Of a DNA stretch of 64,000 bases, positions 41,558-51,570 are shown one piece after another (the stretch's first letter is position 1; each line of letters opens with the position of its first letter). Made by a program: the position numbers and the translations under genes. Under the pieces are notes generated by a model, which saw only the letters and a program-made list of their open reading frames with translations, did no database searches and was not told where the DNA came from. This DNA is from an uncultured Coriobacteriaceae bacterium (lineage in GTDB: Bacteria > Actinomycetota > Coriobacteriia > Coriobacteriales > Atopobiaceae): positions 18,531-82,530 of the forward strand of contig CADBYM010000012.1 of NCBI GenBank assembly GCA_902798915.1. Direction: 5' to 3'.

Positions 41558-44362
41558 ATGTCCTTGTCATGCGAGTCCGTTTTTTGCGATGCCGCCCAGA
41601 AGGCTCTGCTCCATCCCTACGTCGCGCAGGCATTGGCCGAACTTGCGGGTACGCGCTTCGAGAGCATGCTGACGGCAGCGTGCCAAGCGGAGCTCGTGAA
41701 CGACCTTGCCTCCATGCTCATCGAGTATTCCCGCGACACGCTCGACACCTTGGCCACACGCGTCCTCGGCAAAGAGAGGCGCTTGTGGGGCGTGAATGCC
41801 GCCTTGGCGCCAAGTACCAAACAGCTAGAGGCACGAGAGGCCGTGGCGACGCAAATCACCACAAGCACCGCTGCCATCGTGGACGAGGAGGCACCGCTTC
41901 TGCGCAGGGAGCTGGAGAGACAGACGACACGCTTCGTGGCAACGACCGCGGAGCTGCTGGAGCGCATAGCCCGGGACAGCCGCTGCATAGCCGACGAGCT
42001 GCTCGGCGGAGGCGTGGACGGCGAAATCGGTCTCGTAGAGAGCCTCGACATGCGGCTTGCAGACTTCCACAATGGCGGCAGGCGCACGGCCGTCGTCACG
42101 TGCGAGGCGGGACGCTTCGTCTACAAGCCCCACGATTGCCAGATCGACCTCTGGTTCGCCCGCCTTGCGCGCACGTACCTCCCCGACGCCCTCGGACAGC
42201 CCCACACAATCGTGCGGCAAGACGCGTCGGGACGCTGGGGCTTCGAGGAGTACGTCAAGCGCGTTCCCGTGGCCGACGAGGCCGGCCTCACCCGGTACTG
42301 GCGCAACTTCGGCCGCGCGGCGGCGCTCTTCCAGGCCCTGGGATCGAAGGACCTGCACTGCGAGAACTTCGTGGCCGCAGGTGAGCTCCCCTCGCTCATC
42401 GACACGGAGACCGTCATCGTCGGCGAGCGCGCATCCCTCGATGACCCCCTGACGTCCCCCGACATCATGGACGCATCCGAGGGCTTTGGGCGCGACCTCA
42501 TGAACTCACTCACAAAGAGCGCACTGCTTCCAGCCGTTCTTCTCAATGAGTACAATTGCAGCCCCCTGCTGGCGCGAGGCCATGCGTGCCTGCCGCTGTG
42601 GGACGGCCGCGAGCACGACGTGTGCGGCTACGAGGAGGACTTCCTGTCCGGCTTCGACGAGGCGCTGGCACGGCTCGCCGCCCGTGCCGACGAGCTGGCG
42701 CAGGACGTGCGTGCCGCTGCGCACATCCCTGTGAGGCGGCTTTTGCGCAGCACTCAGGCGTATGGGCTCCTGCTCGAGAGGCTCCGTCGCAACGACGCCT
42801 ATACGCAAGGTCGTCGAGACGAGCTGCTGAGCATCGTGCATGAACCCTCAATCGACAACATCGAGGACACCGAATCCCCGCTTGCCATGAGCGAATACCA
42901 TTCCCTCGCGAGAGGCGACGTCCCCTACTTCTACGCCGATGCGGGATCACAGGGCATTTCGGGCTCCGATGGCGTCTACGTCGAGTGCTTCCTCGACGCG
43001 ACGGCAATAGAGGTGGCTCTCGGCCACATCCGTTCGCTCGACGAGGCGCATCGCTCGTTCTTCCACGACGTGATCGCAGACAACCTCCATCGTGCCTTTG
43101 TGCCAAGCGAAAGGCCTGTGCCTCCCTGCACGCCGTCGAATGAGCCGCTGGACACACAAAGCGCCCTCGAGGATGCCCACGACATCTTTTGCCGACTTGA
43201 GCGCCTCTTGATCGCGTCCCCCTCCGGTGAGACATCATGGCTGTTCCGCGACGAATACTTTTCGCCTTGCAACTCAACCATAGGGTTCGGAAGCGGAATC
43301 GGCGGCATGGCGGTCTTTCTTGCCGCGCTCTTGCCTCGCACGTACGACCATCATGTCCGCTCGCTCGCCAGCACACGCCTCTGTGACTGCCTGGACAGAA
43401 TCGACGAGATGATCTCCTTCCTGGAGCCCGTGCACATCATCCCGGAGCACTCGCTGGCGTTTGGCATGGCAGACGGGCTCGGAGGAATCCTGCACACCCT
43501 CGACCTCGTTGTCGCCGCGCTCGGCGAAGAGCCGGACCTTGCCTTGCGGGAGCGTACATGCGACCTAAGGGGGCGACTTCTGAGGGTGCTCCCGCGCGCG
43601 GACATCGAGCATGCGTCCCGAACCGACGCATATACGGGCATCTCTGGGCTGCTGCTCGCCTTGGGCACCTGTCCCGCAGCAGTGAGCGACGAGGATGCCG
43701 CAGCGCTCGCCAAACGCCTGGCAAGTCGGCTGCTCGAGATGCGCGGCATCGGCGAGGGCGCACGCCTGTGGAACACGCTCGATACCAAGTGGCCCATAAG
43801 CGGCTTCGCGCACGGTCAGGCGGGCATCGCCGCCGCGCTTGCCAAGGGAGCCCAGGCCTTTGGAATCGATACGAGCACGGCCGTGCGGGACGCGCTCGTC
43901 TTTGAGCGTGATGCCTACAACAGCCGCATCGGAACATGGCCCGACTTGCGCAAGATGCCTGTTTCCGACACCTACCTGCACGGCATCTGCTCTGGAGCCC
44001 CGGGCGTGGGGCTTGCTGCGGGCATGGTCGCCGAGGGCACTGCCGACCCCGAGACGCGCGATCTAGCCCAAGGCCTGCTCAAACGAGCGGACGAGGCCTG
44101 CGAGACGATCCCATTGCAGGAGCGCGACGTGCTGTGCTGCGGAAACCTCTCGGTAGCGGAGTACCTGCTCTCGCGCGGAAAGCGCCAGGAGGCGGGTCGT
44201 CTGCTTGCGGGCGTAGTCCAGCGCAAGCAGGCGTTTGGCTCCTACGTCGTGTATCGTCCGCAGTGGAGGCAGACGGACGACCCGTCCTTTTTGTGGGGCC
44301 ACGCTGGCATCGGCTACCTGCTGCTACGCTACGCGGACCCCAGCCTCCCGCGCGTGTTCTGA
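41558..44362 (+). CDS. Class II lanthipeptide synthetase LanM, copy 2
   Basis: A 934-residue paralogue of the enzyme at 22493-25300, colinear through the dehydratase (CEAGRFVYKPHDCQID; KDLHCENFVAAGELPSLIDTETV) and cyclase (FAHGQAGIAAAL, GICSGAPG, LCCGN). Zinc ligands would be Cys811, Cys860 and Cys861, again Cys-Cys-Gly. The start MSLSCESVF at 41558 is chosen from alignment with the paralogue and the AAAGAGG ten bases upstream. It follows the precursor gene and probably depends on readthrough of the terminator between them. A hairpin follows the stop. Confidence 0.92.
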   Translation: MSLSCESVFCDAAQKALLHPYVAQALAELAGTRFESMLTAACQAELVNDLASMLIEYSRDTLDTLATRVLGKERRLWGVNAALAPSTKQLEAREAVATQITTSTAAIVDEEAPLLRRELERQTTRFVATTAELLERIARDSRCIADELLGGGVDGEIGLVESLDMRLADFHNGGRRTAVVTCEAGRFVYKPHDCQIDLWFARLARTYLPDALGQPHTIVRQDASGRWGFEEYVKRVPVADEAGLTRYWRNFGRAAALFQALGSKDLHCENFVAAGELPSLIDTETVIVGERASLDDPLTSPDIMDASEGFGRDLMNSLTKSALLPAVLLNEYNCSPLLARGHACLPLWDGREHDVCGYEEDFLSGFDEALARLAARADELAQDVRAAAHIPVRRLLRSTQAYGLLLERLRRNDAYTQGRRDELLSIVHEPSIDNIEDTESPLAMSEYHSLARGDVPYFYADAGSQGISGSDGVYVECFLDATAIEVALGHIRSLDEAHRSFFHDVIADNLHRAFVPSERPVPPCTPSNEPLDTQSALEDAHDIFCRLERLLIASPSGETSWLFRDEYFSPCNSTIGFGSGIGGMAVFLAALLPRTYDHHVRSLASTRLCDCLDRIDEMISFLEPVHIIPEHSLAFGMADGLGGILHTLDLVVAALGEEPDLALRERTCDLRGRLLRVLPRADIEHASRTDAYTGISGLLLALGTCPAAVSDEDAAALAKRLASRLLEMRGIGEGARLWNTLDTKWPISGFAHGQAGIAAALAKGAQAFGIDTSTAVRDALVFERDAYNSRIGTWPDLRKMPVSDTYLHGICSGAPGVGLAAGMVAEGTADPETRDLAQGLLKRADEACETIPLQERDVLCCGNLSVAEYLLSRGKRQEAGRLLAGVVQRKQAFGSYVVYRPQWRQTDDPSFLWGHAGIGYLLLRYADPSLPRVF

Positions 44363-44370
44363 CTAACGTG

Positions 44371-44399
44371 CGGAACACCCTTCCCGGAAGGGTGTTCCG
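44371..44399 (+). terminator. Perfect 14-bp palindrome after LanM2
   Basis: CGGAACACCCTTCC and its exact complement, separated by one base, 8 bp after the LanM2 stop. There is no U-tract. It is closely related to the palindrome at 20196-20237. It could be a terminator or a REP-like repeat. Confidence 0.55.
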
Positions 44400-44484
44400 G
44401 ACTCGCGCACCCGATGCCGGTGCGCTGCTACACTACAGGCTCAGGCATGCAAAGCGCAGAGCCACCGACAAGAGGAGCCATACC

Positions 44485-45090
44485 ATGCAGACACAAAGGA
44501 AGAAGCTCGCAAGGATCACGTTCAACTCGCCCGTAGTCCTCTGCTTCGTCTTCATATGCGTTGCCGTACAGGCGACGAGCACGCTCACGGGAGGCATGAC
44601 CACGCATGCGCTCTTCTCGTCACGGTCGGTCTCGCTCGCAGACCCGCTCTCGTTCTTCTGCCTTGTCTCTTACATCTTTGGCCATGCGGGGTGGGATCAC
44701 CTCATTGGAAACATGAGCTACATCCTCCTGCTCGGCCCGCTGCTCGAGGAGAAGTACGGGTCGGTCCGACTCATGGGCATCATGCTCGCGAGCGCACTTG
44801 CCGGCAGCATCGCCAACCTCGCACTCCTGCACACGGGCGTGGTCGGCGCAAGCGGCGTGGTCTTCACGTTCATACTTCTCTCCTCGATCACCGGCCTACG
44901 AGACGGCGAGGTACCGCTCACCTTCATCCTCGTGGCAGTGCTTTATCTGGGCCAACAGCTGTACGGCGCATTCTTCGTGCGCGAGAACATCAGCTACCTC
45001 GGGCATATCGCGGGCGGCGTCGTCGGTGGCGTCGTCGGGTTCATAATGCCCGCGAAGCAGCAAAGCACATCCGGCTACGGGATTCTTTGA
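44485..45090 (+). CDS. Rhomboid-family intramembrane serine protease
   Basis: A 201-residue protein with six predicted membrane helices. The catalytic Ser lies in GASG (residues 121-124) and the catalytic His in YLGHIAGG (174); the HLIGN motif lies near 72-76. Rhomboids cut membrane proteins within the bilayer. The ATG at 44485 follows GAGGAG. It lies 120 bp beyond LanM2 on the same strand. Whether it is part of the lanthipeptide locus or a neighbour is open; no dedicated leader peptidase is encoded elsewhere in the locus. Confidence 0.85.
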   Translation: MQTQRKKLARITFNSPVVLCFVFICVAVQATSTLTGGMTTHALFSSRSVSLADPLSFFCLVSYIFGHAGWDHLIGNMSYILLLGPLLEEKYGSVRLMGIMLASALAGSIANLALLHTGVVGASGVVFTFILLSSITGLRDGEVPLTFILVAVLYLGQQLYGAFFVRENISYLGHIAGGVVGGVVGFIMPAKQQSTSGYGIL

Positions 45091-45159
45091 GTCGCAAATC
45101 CGAGTCATCCGTGCGGCCTGCGGCAATCCGGGGCATAAGACCGCAAGGCGACTGCCGCC

Positions 45160-45924
45160 TCACTCCGCAACGTAGTGGTTGAGGTCAAGCGGCGCCATCT
45201 CCGTTACGCCACAAACGCCGACGGGGTCCTCATGAACGTCAACGACGTAGACCGCCTGGCGTCCCGCATCCGCCTCAGAGGGTCCCTGGGCAAGGACCCG
45301 GTAGTCAGTGCCTCCCGCCGCCCGCGTGCCAAGCAGAGCAATGGGCGAGACGCGCACGCCATCGTAGCCTTCCATCGCCTTGTCGAAGGCCTGCTGCGCG
45401 CCCTCCGGAAGGAGCATGCCGTCATTTGATCCAGACGCTGCCCAGGCACCCGTCGCTTCCCCACCAAGCGCGGCATCGCCGGTCCTCACGTTTGCGACGT
45501 TGATTACCTTCTCGTCGAGAAGTTGCGCGGTGCCTTCGGGATCATCATGCACAACCACGACGCTCCACACAGGCACGGCGTCGTCCTCCCAATAAATGGC
45601 CTGGCACAGATATGCGTAGGTCACACCAGCGACTGTCTGCCGCCCGAGCACGGCAATCGGTTCGTAGTTCACGTCCAGAACCCCGAGGATCGCGTCATGG
45701 AAGATGGCGGCCTCTTCCTCGGGGACGGCCTTGGCCGCGAACTCGGTGTTGACCTCCCATTCGCCGTCCTCAGCATCTGCGGGCTCTTCGACGGATGTCG
45801 AAGCATCGGGCGCGGGGGCAGACGCCACGGGTTCGGGACTCGAAGGGGCGTCCGCCACGCACCCCACGTGTGCGAGACTCCCCACGAGCACCCCTGCGAG
45901 CACGAGCGCGTTGAGCTTTCTCAT
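45160..45924 (-). CDS. Putative lipoprotein of unknown function
   Basis: 254 residues. The start at 45924 (MRKLNALVLAG) is chosen because GGGGAGG precedes it and it begins a lipoprotein signal peptide ending LAHVGC, with lipidated Cys22. A Pro/Ala/Glu-rich linker follows (to ~60), then a folded domain with the repeated pattern VVVVHDDPEG... and VYVVDVHEDPVG, suggesting an internal duplication. No family is recognised. It diverges from the hybrid histidine kinase gene, whose extracytoplasmic domains it might assist (weak inference). Confidence 0.72.
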   Translation of the reverse strand: MRKLNALVLAGVLVGSLAHVGCVADAPSSPEPVASAPAPDASTSVEEPADAEDGEWEVNTEFAAKAVPEEEAAIFHDAILGVLDVNYEPIAVLGRQTVAGVTYAYLCQAIYWEDDAVPVWSVVVVHDDPEGTAQLLDEKVINVANVRTGDAALGGEATGAWAASGSNDGMLLPEGAQQAFDKAMEGYDGVRVSPIALLGTRAAGGTDYRVLAQGPSEADAGRQAVYVVDVHEDPVGVCGVTEMAPLDLNHYVAE

Positions 45925-45993
45925 TTCCTCCCCTTCCACGCTGTGACCATAGTAGAGCAACCCTGCACGTCGCGCCACGGGGGGCACCCGTCG

Positions 45994-46022
45994 TTGGCCC
46001 AGCCGCCACAACCTTGTATAGT
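45994..46022 (+). promoter_or_regulatory. Promoter of the hybrid histidine kinase
   Basis: TTGGCC (45994-45999) and TATAGT (46017-46022) are separated by 17 bp, 34 bp before the kinase ATG. Confidence 0.6.
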
Positions 46023-46056
46023 ATGAGAGCAGCTGCGCACTCATCAGGAGGGAACC

Positions 46057-49000
46057 ATGTCACACAGAATCGCCGCCCTTCTCACTTGCCTCGCCATCCT
46101 CGCCTCGGCGTTCGTTCCCGCCACCGCCTGGGCGGACGGCGTTCAGACCGTTCGCGTGGGCTACTACGAGAACGAGGTCTTCGAAGAGGGCGCGCGCGAG
46201 GACGCCGTGAAGACCGGCTATGCCTATGAATACTATCGCAAGCTCTCTGAGTACACGGGCTGGAGCTACGAGTACGTGTACGGCAGCTTCACCGACTTGT
46301 ATCAGAAGCTCGTGGACGGCGACATCGACCTCATCGCCGGCCTGGCCTACCGCAAGGACCGCGCCGACCTCATAGGATATCCCGACCTGCCCATGGGAAG
46401 CGAGACCTACAGCCTCGTCAAGCACGACGTGGACTACGACGTGACCAGCAACCCCACCACCCTCGAGGGCAAGCGCATCGGCGTGCTCAAGAGTGCGATG
46501 GTCAGTACCCTCGAGGAGTATTTGGACGCCAACGGAGTCAAGGCGCAGATAGTGACCTTCGACGACTACACCGCCCTCTTCGACGCCTTCGACAACATGA
46601 GCGTCGACGTGCTCGCTGCCGAGGGCAACGGCGCCCGCGGGCGGAACAACACCGAAGTGTATTGCACGTTTGGGGCGTCCGACTACTACCTGTGCACCAG
46701 CGCCAAGCGACCCGACCTGCTCGAGGAGCTCAACGACGCGCAGGCCGCCCTAGAGAACGAGGAGCCGAACTACATCCACCACTTGCAGGATCGCTATTAC
46801 TCCACGAGCGTCTCGAGCCGCGCCTTCACCGTAGAAGAGAAGACCTGGCTCGCCGCGCACGACACCCTGCACATCGGCTACCTGAACAACTACTCCCCCT
46901 ACTGCAACACGCTCGAGGACGGCACCCTCACCGGCATCCTCAACGAACTCGTGCCTAACATGCTCGACTCGCTCGGTCTCGACGGAATATCGCCCGTCTA
47001 CACCCCCTACGAGACCTACGACGACATGATCGAGGCCGTCACCTCAGGTTCCGAGGACGCGATCTTTCCCGTGGGCGGCGGGACGTACTATGCCGAGGAG
47101 AACGGCATCTACCAGTCGCGCTCGCTCGTCACCACGGCCGTCAACCTCATCTATCGCGACGAGTACACCGACGAGACGACGCACACCCTCGCCCTCAACG
47201 AGAAGAACCGCATGCAGACCTACTACGCGCTCACGTACCTGCCCGACTCGCAAATCGAATACTATCCGTCCACCGAGGAATGCCTCGAGGCGGTCCTCAC
47301 GGGCAAGGCCAGCTGCACCATCCTCAACGGCCTGCGCGCGAGCAGCATCCTCAAGAACTCTCACTACCGAGGCCTCTACCTCATGCAGCTGAGCAACGAA
47401 GACGAACGCTGCTTTGGTGTGGCCATCGGCAACGAGGGGCTACTCAAGCTGCTCAACCGCGGAATCAACGTGCTCGGCGAGGACTACGCAGCGAGCATCG
47501 CCCATCACTACACCGATGACCTGTACACCTACACGCACATAGACTTCATGCGCGACAACGCCGCCATCATCGCCGCGATCTTCGTCAGCGTCACCGGCAT
47601 CATCATCGCGCTGCTCGTGCGCGACTCACGGCGCTCGCATCGCACCATGGACGATATGGAGCGTGCGCGCCAGGAGCTCGAGGACAAGAACCGCCAGCTC
47701 GAGCAGAGCCGCGACTCGTTGGCCGAAAGCGACCAGATAATCGCCGACGCCGGCTTTGGCATGTGGCACATCATCCTGCGGGAGGGCCAACCCGCACGGC
47801 TACAGGGCAACCCAAAGATGATGGAGCTTCTCGGCCTTGGCGATGGGCATGACGACGAGAGGGCCAGCACGACGCCAGACGCCGGCCACATCGGCGAGGA
47901 GGAGGCATACGAGTTCTGGCACGCGCGCATCCACGCCGAGGACCTCCCCTCCGTCGAGGCGAGCATGGCCCAGATGCTCGCCGGCGAGCAGTCCGAGAAC
48001 ACCTATCGCTGGGAACACCCCCGCCTGGGCACCATCTACATACGTTGCGGCGGCACCCTGCAGAGCGGCACCGGAAGCACAGCCACCCACGTGCTGCGCG
48101 GATACCACGCCGACGTGACGCAGACCGTGCGCAACGACCAGCGGCAACGCGAGGAGCTTTCGGAGGCACTGGTCGCCGCCGAGCACGCAAACCGTGCGAA
48201 GACAACCTTCCTCAACAACATGTCGCATGACATCCGCACGCCCATGAACGCCATCGTGGGCTTCACGACGCTCGCCGCGAGCCACATCGACAACAAGGAC
48301 CAGGTGCTCGACTACCTGCAAAAGATCTCGGTCTCGAGCCAGCACCTCCTCTCCCTCATCAACGACGTGCTCGACATGAGCCGCATCGAAAGCGGCAAGG
48401 TGACCATCGAGGAGGGCGACACCCACCTCCCCGACCTTCTCCACGACATCCGCACCATCATCCAGGCGAGCGTCTCGTCGAAGCGACAGGTGCTCAACGT
48501 CAGCGCCCGGGACGTACGTCACGAGGACATCGTCACCGACAAGCTGCGCCTCAACCAAGTGCTTCTGAACATCCTCTCGAACGCCATCAAGTTCACCCCA
48601 CCAGGAGGCACCATCGCCCTGAGCGTGGTGGAACAGCCCTGCGAGCGCGAGAGCCACGCCCGCTACGAGTTCCATGTGCGCGACACGGGCATCGGCATGA
48701 GCGAGGAGTTCCAGAAGAGCATCTTCGAACCCTTTACCCGCGAGCAGACGAGCACCGTGAGCGGCATCCAGGGCACCGGCTTGGGCATGGCCATCACCAA
48801 GAACATCGTCGACATGATGGGCGGCACCATCGAGGTGCAGAGCTCCGTGGGCGAGGGCAGCGAGTTCATCGTGAGCATCGAGGCGCGCATCTGCGGAACC
48901 CCCATGCGCTTCGAGCCGCTACCGCAGCTCCAGGGCGTGCGTGCGCTGGTTGCCGACGACGACACCGACACGTGCCTCTCGCTCTGCTCCATGTTGCGCG

Positions 49001-49749
49001 AGGCGGGCCTGCGGCCCGACTGGACCAACTATGGACGCGAGGCGGTCATCCGCGCCAAGGACGCGCACGACAGCGCAGACCCCTTCGGCGTCTACATCAT
49101 CGACTGGCTCATGCCCGACATGAACGGCATCGAGACGGTCCGCCGGATTCGGCGCCAGACGAGCGATGACGTACCCATCATCATCCTGACCGCCTACGAC
49201 TGGTCGGACGTGGAGGACGAGGCGCGCGAGGCGGGAGTCTCGGCCTTCTGCTCGAAGCCGCTCTTCATGTCGGAGCTCATGCGAGCGCTTTCGCGGCCGC
49301 AGGAGACCACGAAGCCACAGGACGAAGACGAGGGCGAGGAGCAAGGCTTCGACTTCAGCGGCAAGAGCATCCTCCTCGCGGAGGACAGCGAGCTCAACCA
49401 AGAGATCGCCCGGGCCATCCTCGAACAGGCCGGCCTGAGGGTGGATGTCGCCGAGGACGGTACGGTTGCCGTCCAGAAGCTGCGAGACGCCGAGGCGGGG
49501 ACGTACGACCTCATCCTCATGGACATCCAGATGCCCCAGATGGACGGATACGAGGCGACGCGGGTGATCCGCGCCATGGACGACCCCGCCAAGGCGCGCA
49601 TCCCCATCGTAGCGGTGACGGCCAACGCCTTCGAGGAGGACCGACAGCTCGCCGCCGAGGCGGGCATGGACGGGCACCTCGCCAAGCCGTACGAAATACC
49701 CGTGATGATGCAGACGATCGAAGACATCCTGCGCAAGCAACAGGTGTGA
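46057..49749 (+). CDS. Hybrid sensor histidine kinase with two solute-binding domains
   Basis: 1230 residues: a signal peptide (1-27, ATAWA), two tandem SBP_bac_3-type periplasmic-binding domains (~30-250 and ~262-490), one membrane helix (~503-525), a coiled coil, a PAS-like region (~565-700), HisKA with SHDIRTP (His about 724), HATPase ([26 protein letters not shown]), and two receiver domains with phospho-acceptor Asp in DWLMPDMNG (~1016) and [10 protein letters not shown] (~1156). It probably senses an amino acid or similar ligand outside the cell. There is no DNA-binding output domain and no separate response regulator next to it. GGAGGG precedes the ATG. Confidence 0.9.
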   Translation: MSHRIAALLTCLAILASAFVPATAWADGVQTVRVGYYENEVFEEGAREDAVKTGYAYEYYRKLSEYTGWSYEYVYGSFTDLYQKLVDGDIDLIAGLAYRKDRADLIGYPDLPMGSETYSLVKHDVDYDVTSNPTTLEGKRIGVLKSAMVSTLEEYLDANGVKAQIVTFDDYTALFDAFDNMSVDVLAAEGNGARGRNNTEVYCTFGASDYYLCTSAKRPDLLEELNDAQAALENEEPNYIHHLQDRYYSTSVSSRAFTVEEKTWLAAHDTLHIGYLNNYSPYCNTLEDGTLTGILNELVPNMLDSLGLDGISPVYTPYETYDDMIEAVTSGSEDAIFPVGGGTYYAEENGIYQSRSLVTTAVNLIYRDEYTDETTHTLALNEKNRMQTYYALTYLPDSQIEYYPSTEECLEAVLTGKASCTILNGLRASSILKNSHYRGLYLMQLSNEDERCFGVAIGNEGLLKLLNRGINVLGEDYAASIAHHYTDDLYTYTHIDFMRDNAAIIAAIFVSVTGIIIALLVRDSRRSHRTMDDMERARQELEDKNRQLEQSRDSLAESDQIIADAGFGMWHIILREGQPARLQGNPKMMELLGLGDGHDDERASTTPDAGHIGEEEAYEFWHARIHAEDLPSVEASMAQMLAGEQSENTYRWEHPRLGTIYIRCGGTLQSGTGSTATHVLRGYHADVTQTVRNDQRQREELSEALVAAEHANRAKTTFLNNMSHDIRTPMNAIVGFTTLAASHIDNKDQVLDYLQKISVSSQHLLSLINDVLDMSRIESGKVTIEEGDTHLPDLLHDIRTIIQASVSSKRQVLNVSARDVRHEDIVTDKLRLNQVLLNILSNAIKFTPPGGTIALSVVEQPCERESHARYEFHVRDTGIGMSEEFQKSIFEPFTREQTSTVSGIQGTGLGMAITKNIVDMMGGTIEVQSSVGEGSEFIVSIEARICGTPMRFEPLPQLQGVRALVADDDTDTCLSLCSMLREAGLRPDWTNYGREAVIRAKDAHDSADPFGVYIIDWLMPDMNGIETVRRIRRQTSDDVPIIILTAYDWSDVEDEAREAGVSAFCSKPLFMSELMRALSRPQETTKPQDEDEGEEQGFDFSGKSILLAEDSELNQEIARAILEQAGLRVDVAEDGTVAVQKLRDAEAGTYDLILMDIQMPQMDGYEATRVIRAMDDPAKARIPIVAVTANAFEEDRQLAAEAGMDGHLAKPYEIPVMMQTIEDILRKQQV

Positions 49750-49887
49750 CGTCAGGGTGCGACCCGTGACGGACGGCGCCTGCGGCTTGCCCCCTCAGGC
49801 CGTTTTCGGGCAAGCTCCATGGCGCGTTGGTGGCCGGTGCGCTACCATAGGCCATAGGGACGTCGGCACATCAACGAGGAGGCACCC

Positions 49888-50055
49888 ATGAGGATCATCG
49901 CAAAGCAACCGTCGGTCGAGGACAACAAGCTCTCGGAGGAGCTCATCGCACACATCGAGCCTGCCGACGACGAACTCCTTGCCGCCATCAACGCCGCAGA
50001 CAAGGACCTCATCGACGCCATCGAGGCCGTCCAGGACGAGGACGCCGAGGGCTAA
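49888..50055 (+). CDS. 55-residue acidic protein upstream of jetA
   Basis: ATG 49888 follows GAGGAGGCACCC. The protein starts MRIIAKQPSVEDNKLSEELI and is strongly acidic (DDEL, DKDL, QDEDAEG), probably alpha-helical. Its TAA is 3 bp before the TTG start of JetA, so the two are almost certainly cotranscribed, and jetA translation may depend on it. It is not one of the known Wadjet components. I do not recognise it. Possible roles: small regulator, assembly factor, or simply a leader ORF. Confidence 0.65.
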   Translation: MRIIAKQPSVEDNKLSEELIAHIEPADDELLAAINAADKDLIDAIEAVQDEDAEG

Positions 50056-50058
50056 CGG

Positions 50059-51570
50059 TTGGCGGAGTTCTTCGACGAGTTCCACGCCATACAGCAAGCC
50101 TACGACAGCCGGTCGCTCGACCTGCTGCGTAGTCCCTTCTCGCAAACCTACATCGCGCTCTTTCGCAGCGCCTTTCCCGACAAGACCGAGAGTCGCGACG
50201 AGGATGACTTGTTGCTGCTCATAGAGCAGATGATGGAAGACCTCGTACAAGCCCAGATGCAAGACGTCCTGCCCGTCACGGATGGACGCATGTACACGCC
50301 CAAGGAGCTGTGCCGCAAGCTCACCGATGACTTCCATTGGCTGGAGAGCACCATCGAGGAGGATGGGCGCAGCTCGTATCGGCTCACCACCGACGCGATG
50401 CGCGCCATGGACGCCATCGACAGCCTCTCGCGCATGGATGCCATCTTCAGCGGGTCGCTCATGCGTGTGCTGCGCGAGGCACTCACCCGCGCCGCGGCGG
50501 CGCTCTCGTCCGACAAACACCAGCGAAGGGCCATCCTCGTGGAGCGCGTCCAGCGGGCCAAGGACGAGCTCAAAGCGTTCGACGCCTCGGGCGGCCGCTA
50601 CACGATGAGCCGCGAACAGGCCCAGGCCGAAGTCCGCACGCTCATCGGCCTCATGCACGACATCCCCGCCGACCTGGCAAAGACGGCCCAAGGCATCCGA
50701 GACCAGACGCGCCAGACGACCTCCGACTTCATGAGCGACGAGCGTCCCATCGGCGAGATCATGGGCATGTACCTCGCACGCTCGCGCGACATGTTCGTAA
50801 ACACCGAGGAAGGCAGGAGCTTCCTCGATGCCGTATCGGTAATCGCGGACCCAAGTCAATCCAACGAGATAGCCGACCTTCTCGACGCCATCGCCAACGC
50901 ACAGGCCTTCGAAGGCGTGGAGTGGGAGCAGCGCCGACGGCTCAACGACGCCTGGAATCAGGTGAGCCAGGGCATCGACCGCGTGCTCGAGGCCAAGAAT
51001 CGGGCCACCAACGTCATTGGCCACGCCGTCGCACAATTCGACAACACCGACCAGCGCGCCCTCTCCAAGGCGCTCAAGCGGCTCGACAACCTTGCGCACC
51101 TGTGGGCCGCGCACTCGTCACACCACGACGTGCTTGCCGTCGACACGTTCACGGGCCAGCTCAACATCCGCACGCTCATCACCAAGGAGGCCAACCTCGC
51201 GCCCATCAAACCGCCTGCCCTCGTGCGAGAGCACAGGAACGAAGGCCAGGAGGTCGATCTCGCCCGTCTTGTGCGCGAGGGCGGCCCACAGACCGCCGAG
51301 CTCCTCGAGCGCGTGCGCACGCATGCCATCCGCACACGCGACGGGCGCATCAGCGTCGCACGGTCCTTCAACGCACTGCCCGCACGACAGCGTCGTTCCT
51401 CCGAAGTCGTCGGCTTCCTGCAAAGCCTCTCCTCGCACACCGCCGACGCAGAGCGCATCGTGTGGCACTGCGTGGACACCGACGGCCTTCCGCTCGAATG
51501 GCTCGGCACCGACATTGCGCTCACGGACGAGCAGCTCACCCAAGCAGAGGAGAAGATTGCCCATGGCTGA
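50059..51570 (+). CDS. jetA: Wadjet component JetA (DUF3375, kleisin-like)
   Basis: 503 residues from a TTG start (MAEFFDEFHAIQQAYDS). The N-terminal winged-helix-like region and long central helices match the DUF3375/MksF kleisin subunit of type I Wadjet. The order DUF3375-DUF4194-SMC-like ATPase-TOPRIM nuclease is the complete JetABCD set. Wadjet recognises small circular DNA such as plasmids by loop extrusion and cuts it. No ribosome-binding site is evident before the TTG; coupling to the small upstream ORF probably starts translation. It overlaps jetB by 8 bp. Confidence 0.88.
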   Translation: MAEFFDEFHAIQQAYDSRSLDLLRSPFSQTYIALFRSAFPDKTESRDEDDLLLLIEQMMEDLVQAQMQDVLPVTDGRMYTPKELCRKLTDDFHWLESTIEEDGRSSYRLTTDAMRAMDAIDSLSRMDAIFSGSLMRVLREALTRAAAALSSDKHQRRAILVERVQRAKDELKAFDASGGRYTMSREQAQAEVRTLIGLMHDIPADLAKTAQGIRDQTRQTTSDFMSDERPIGEIMGMYLARSRDMFVNTEEGRSFLDAVSVIADPSQSNEIADLLDAIANAQAFEGVEWEQRRRLNDAWNQVSQGIDRVLEAKNRATNVIGHAVAQFDNTDQRALSKALKRLDNLAHLWAAHSSHHDVLAVDTFTGQLNIRTLITKEANLAPIKPPALVREHRNEGQEVDLARLVREGGPQTAELLERVRTHAIRTRDGRISVARSFNALPARQRRSSEVVGFLQSLSSHTADAERIVWHCVDTDGLPLEWLGTDIALTDEQLTQAEEKIAHG

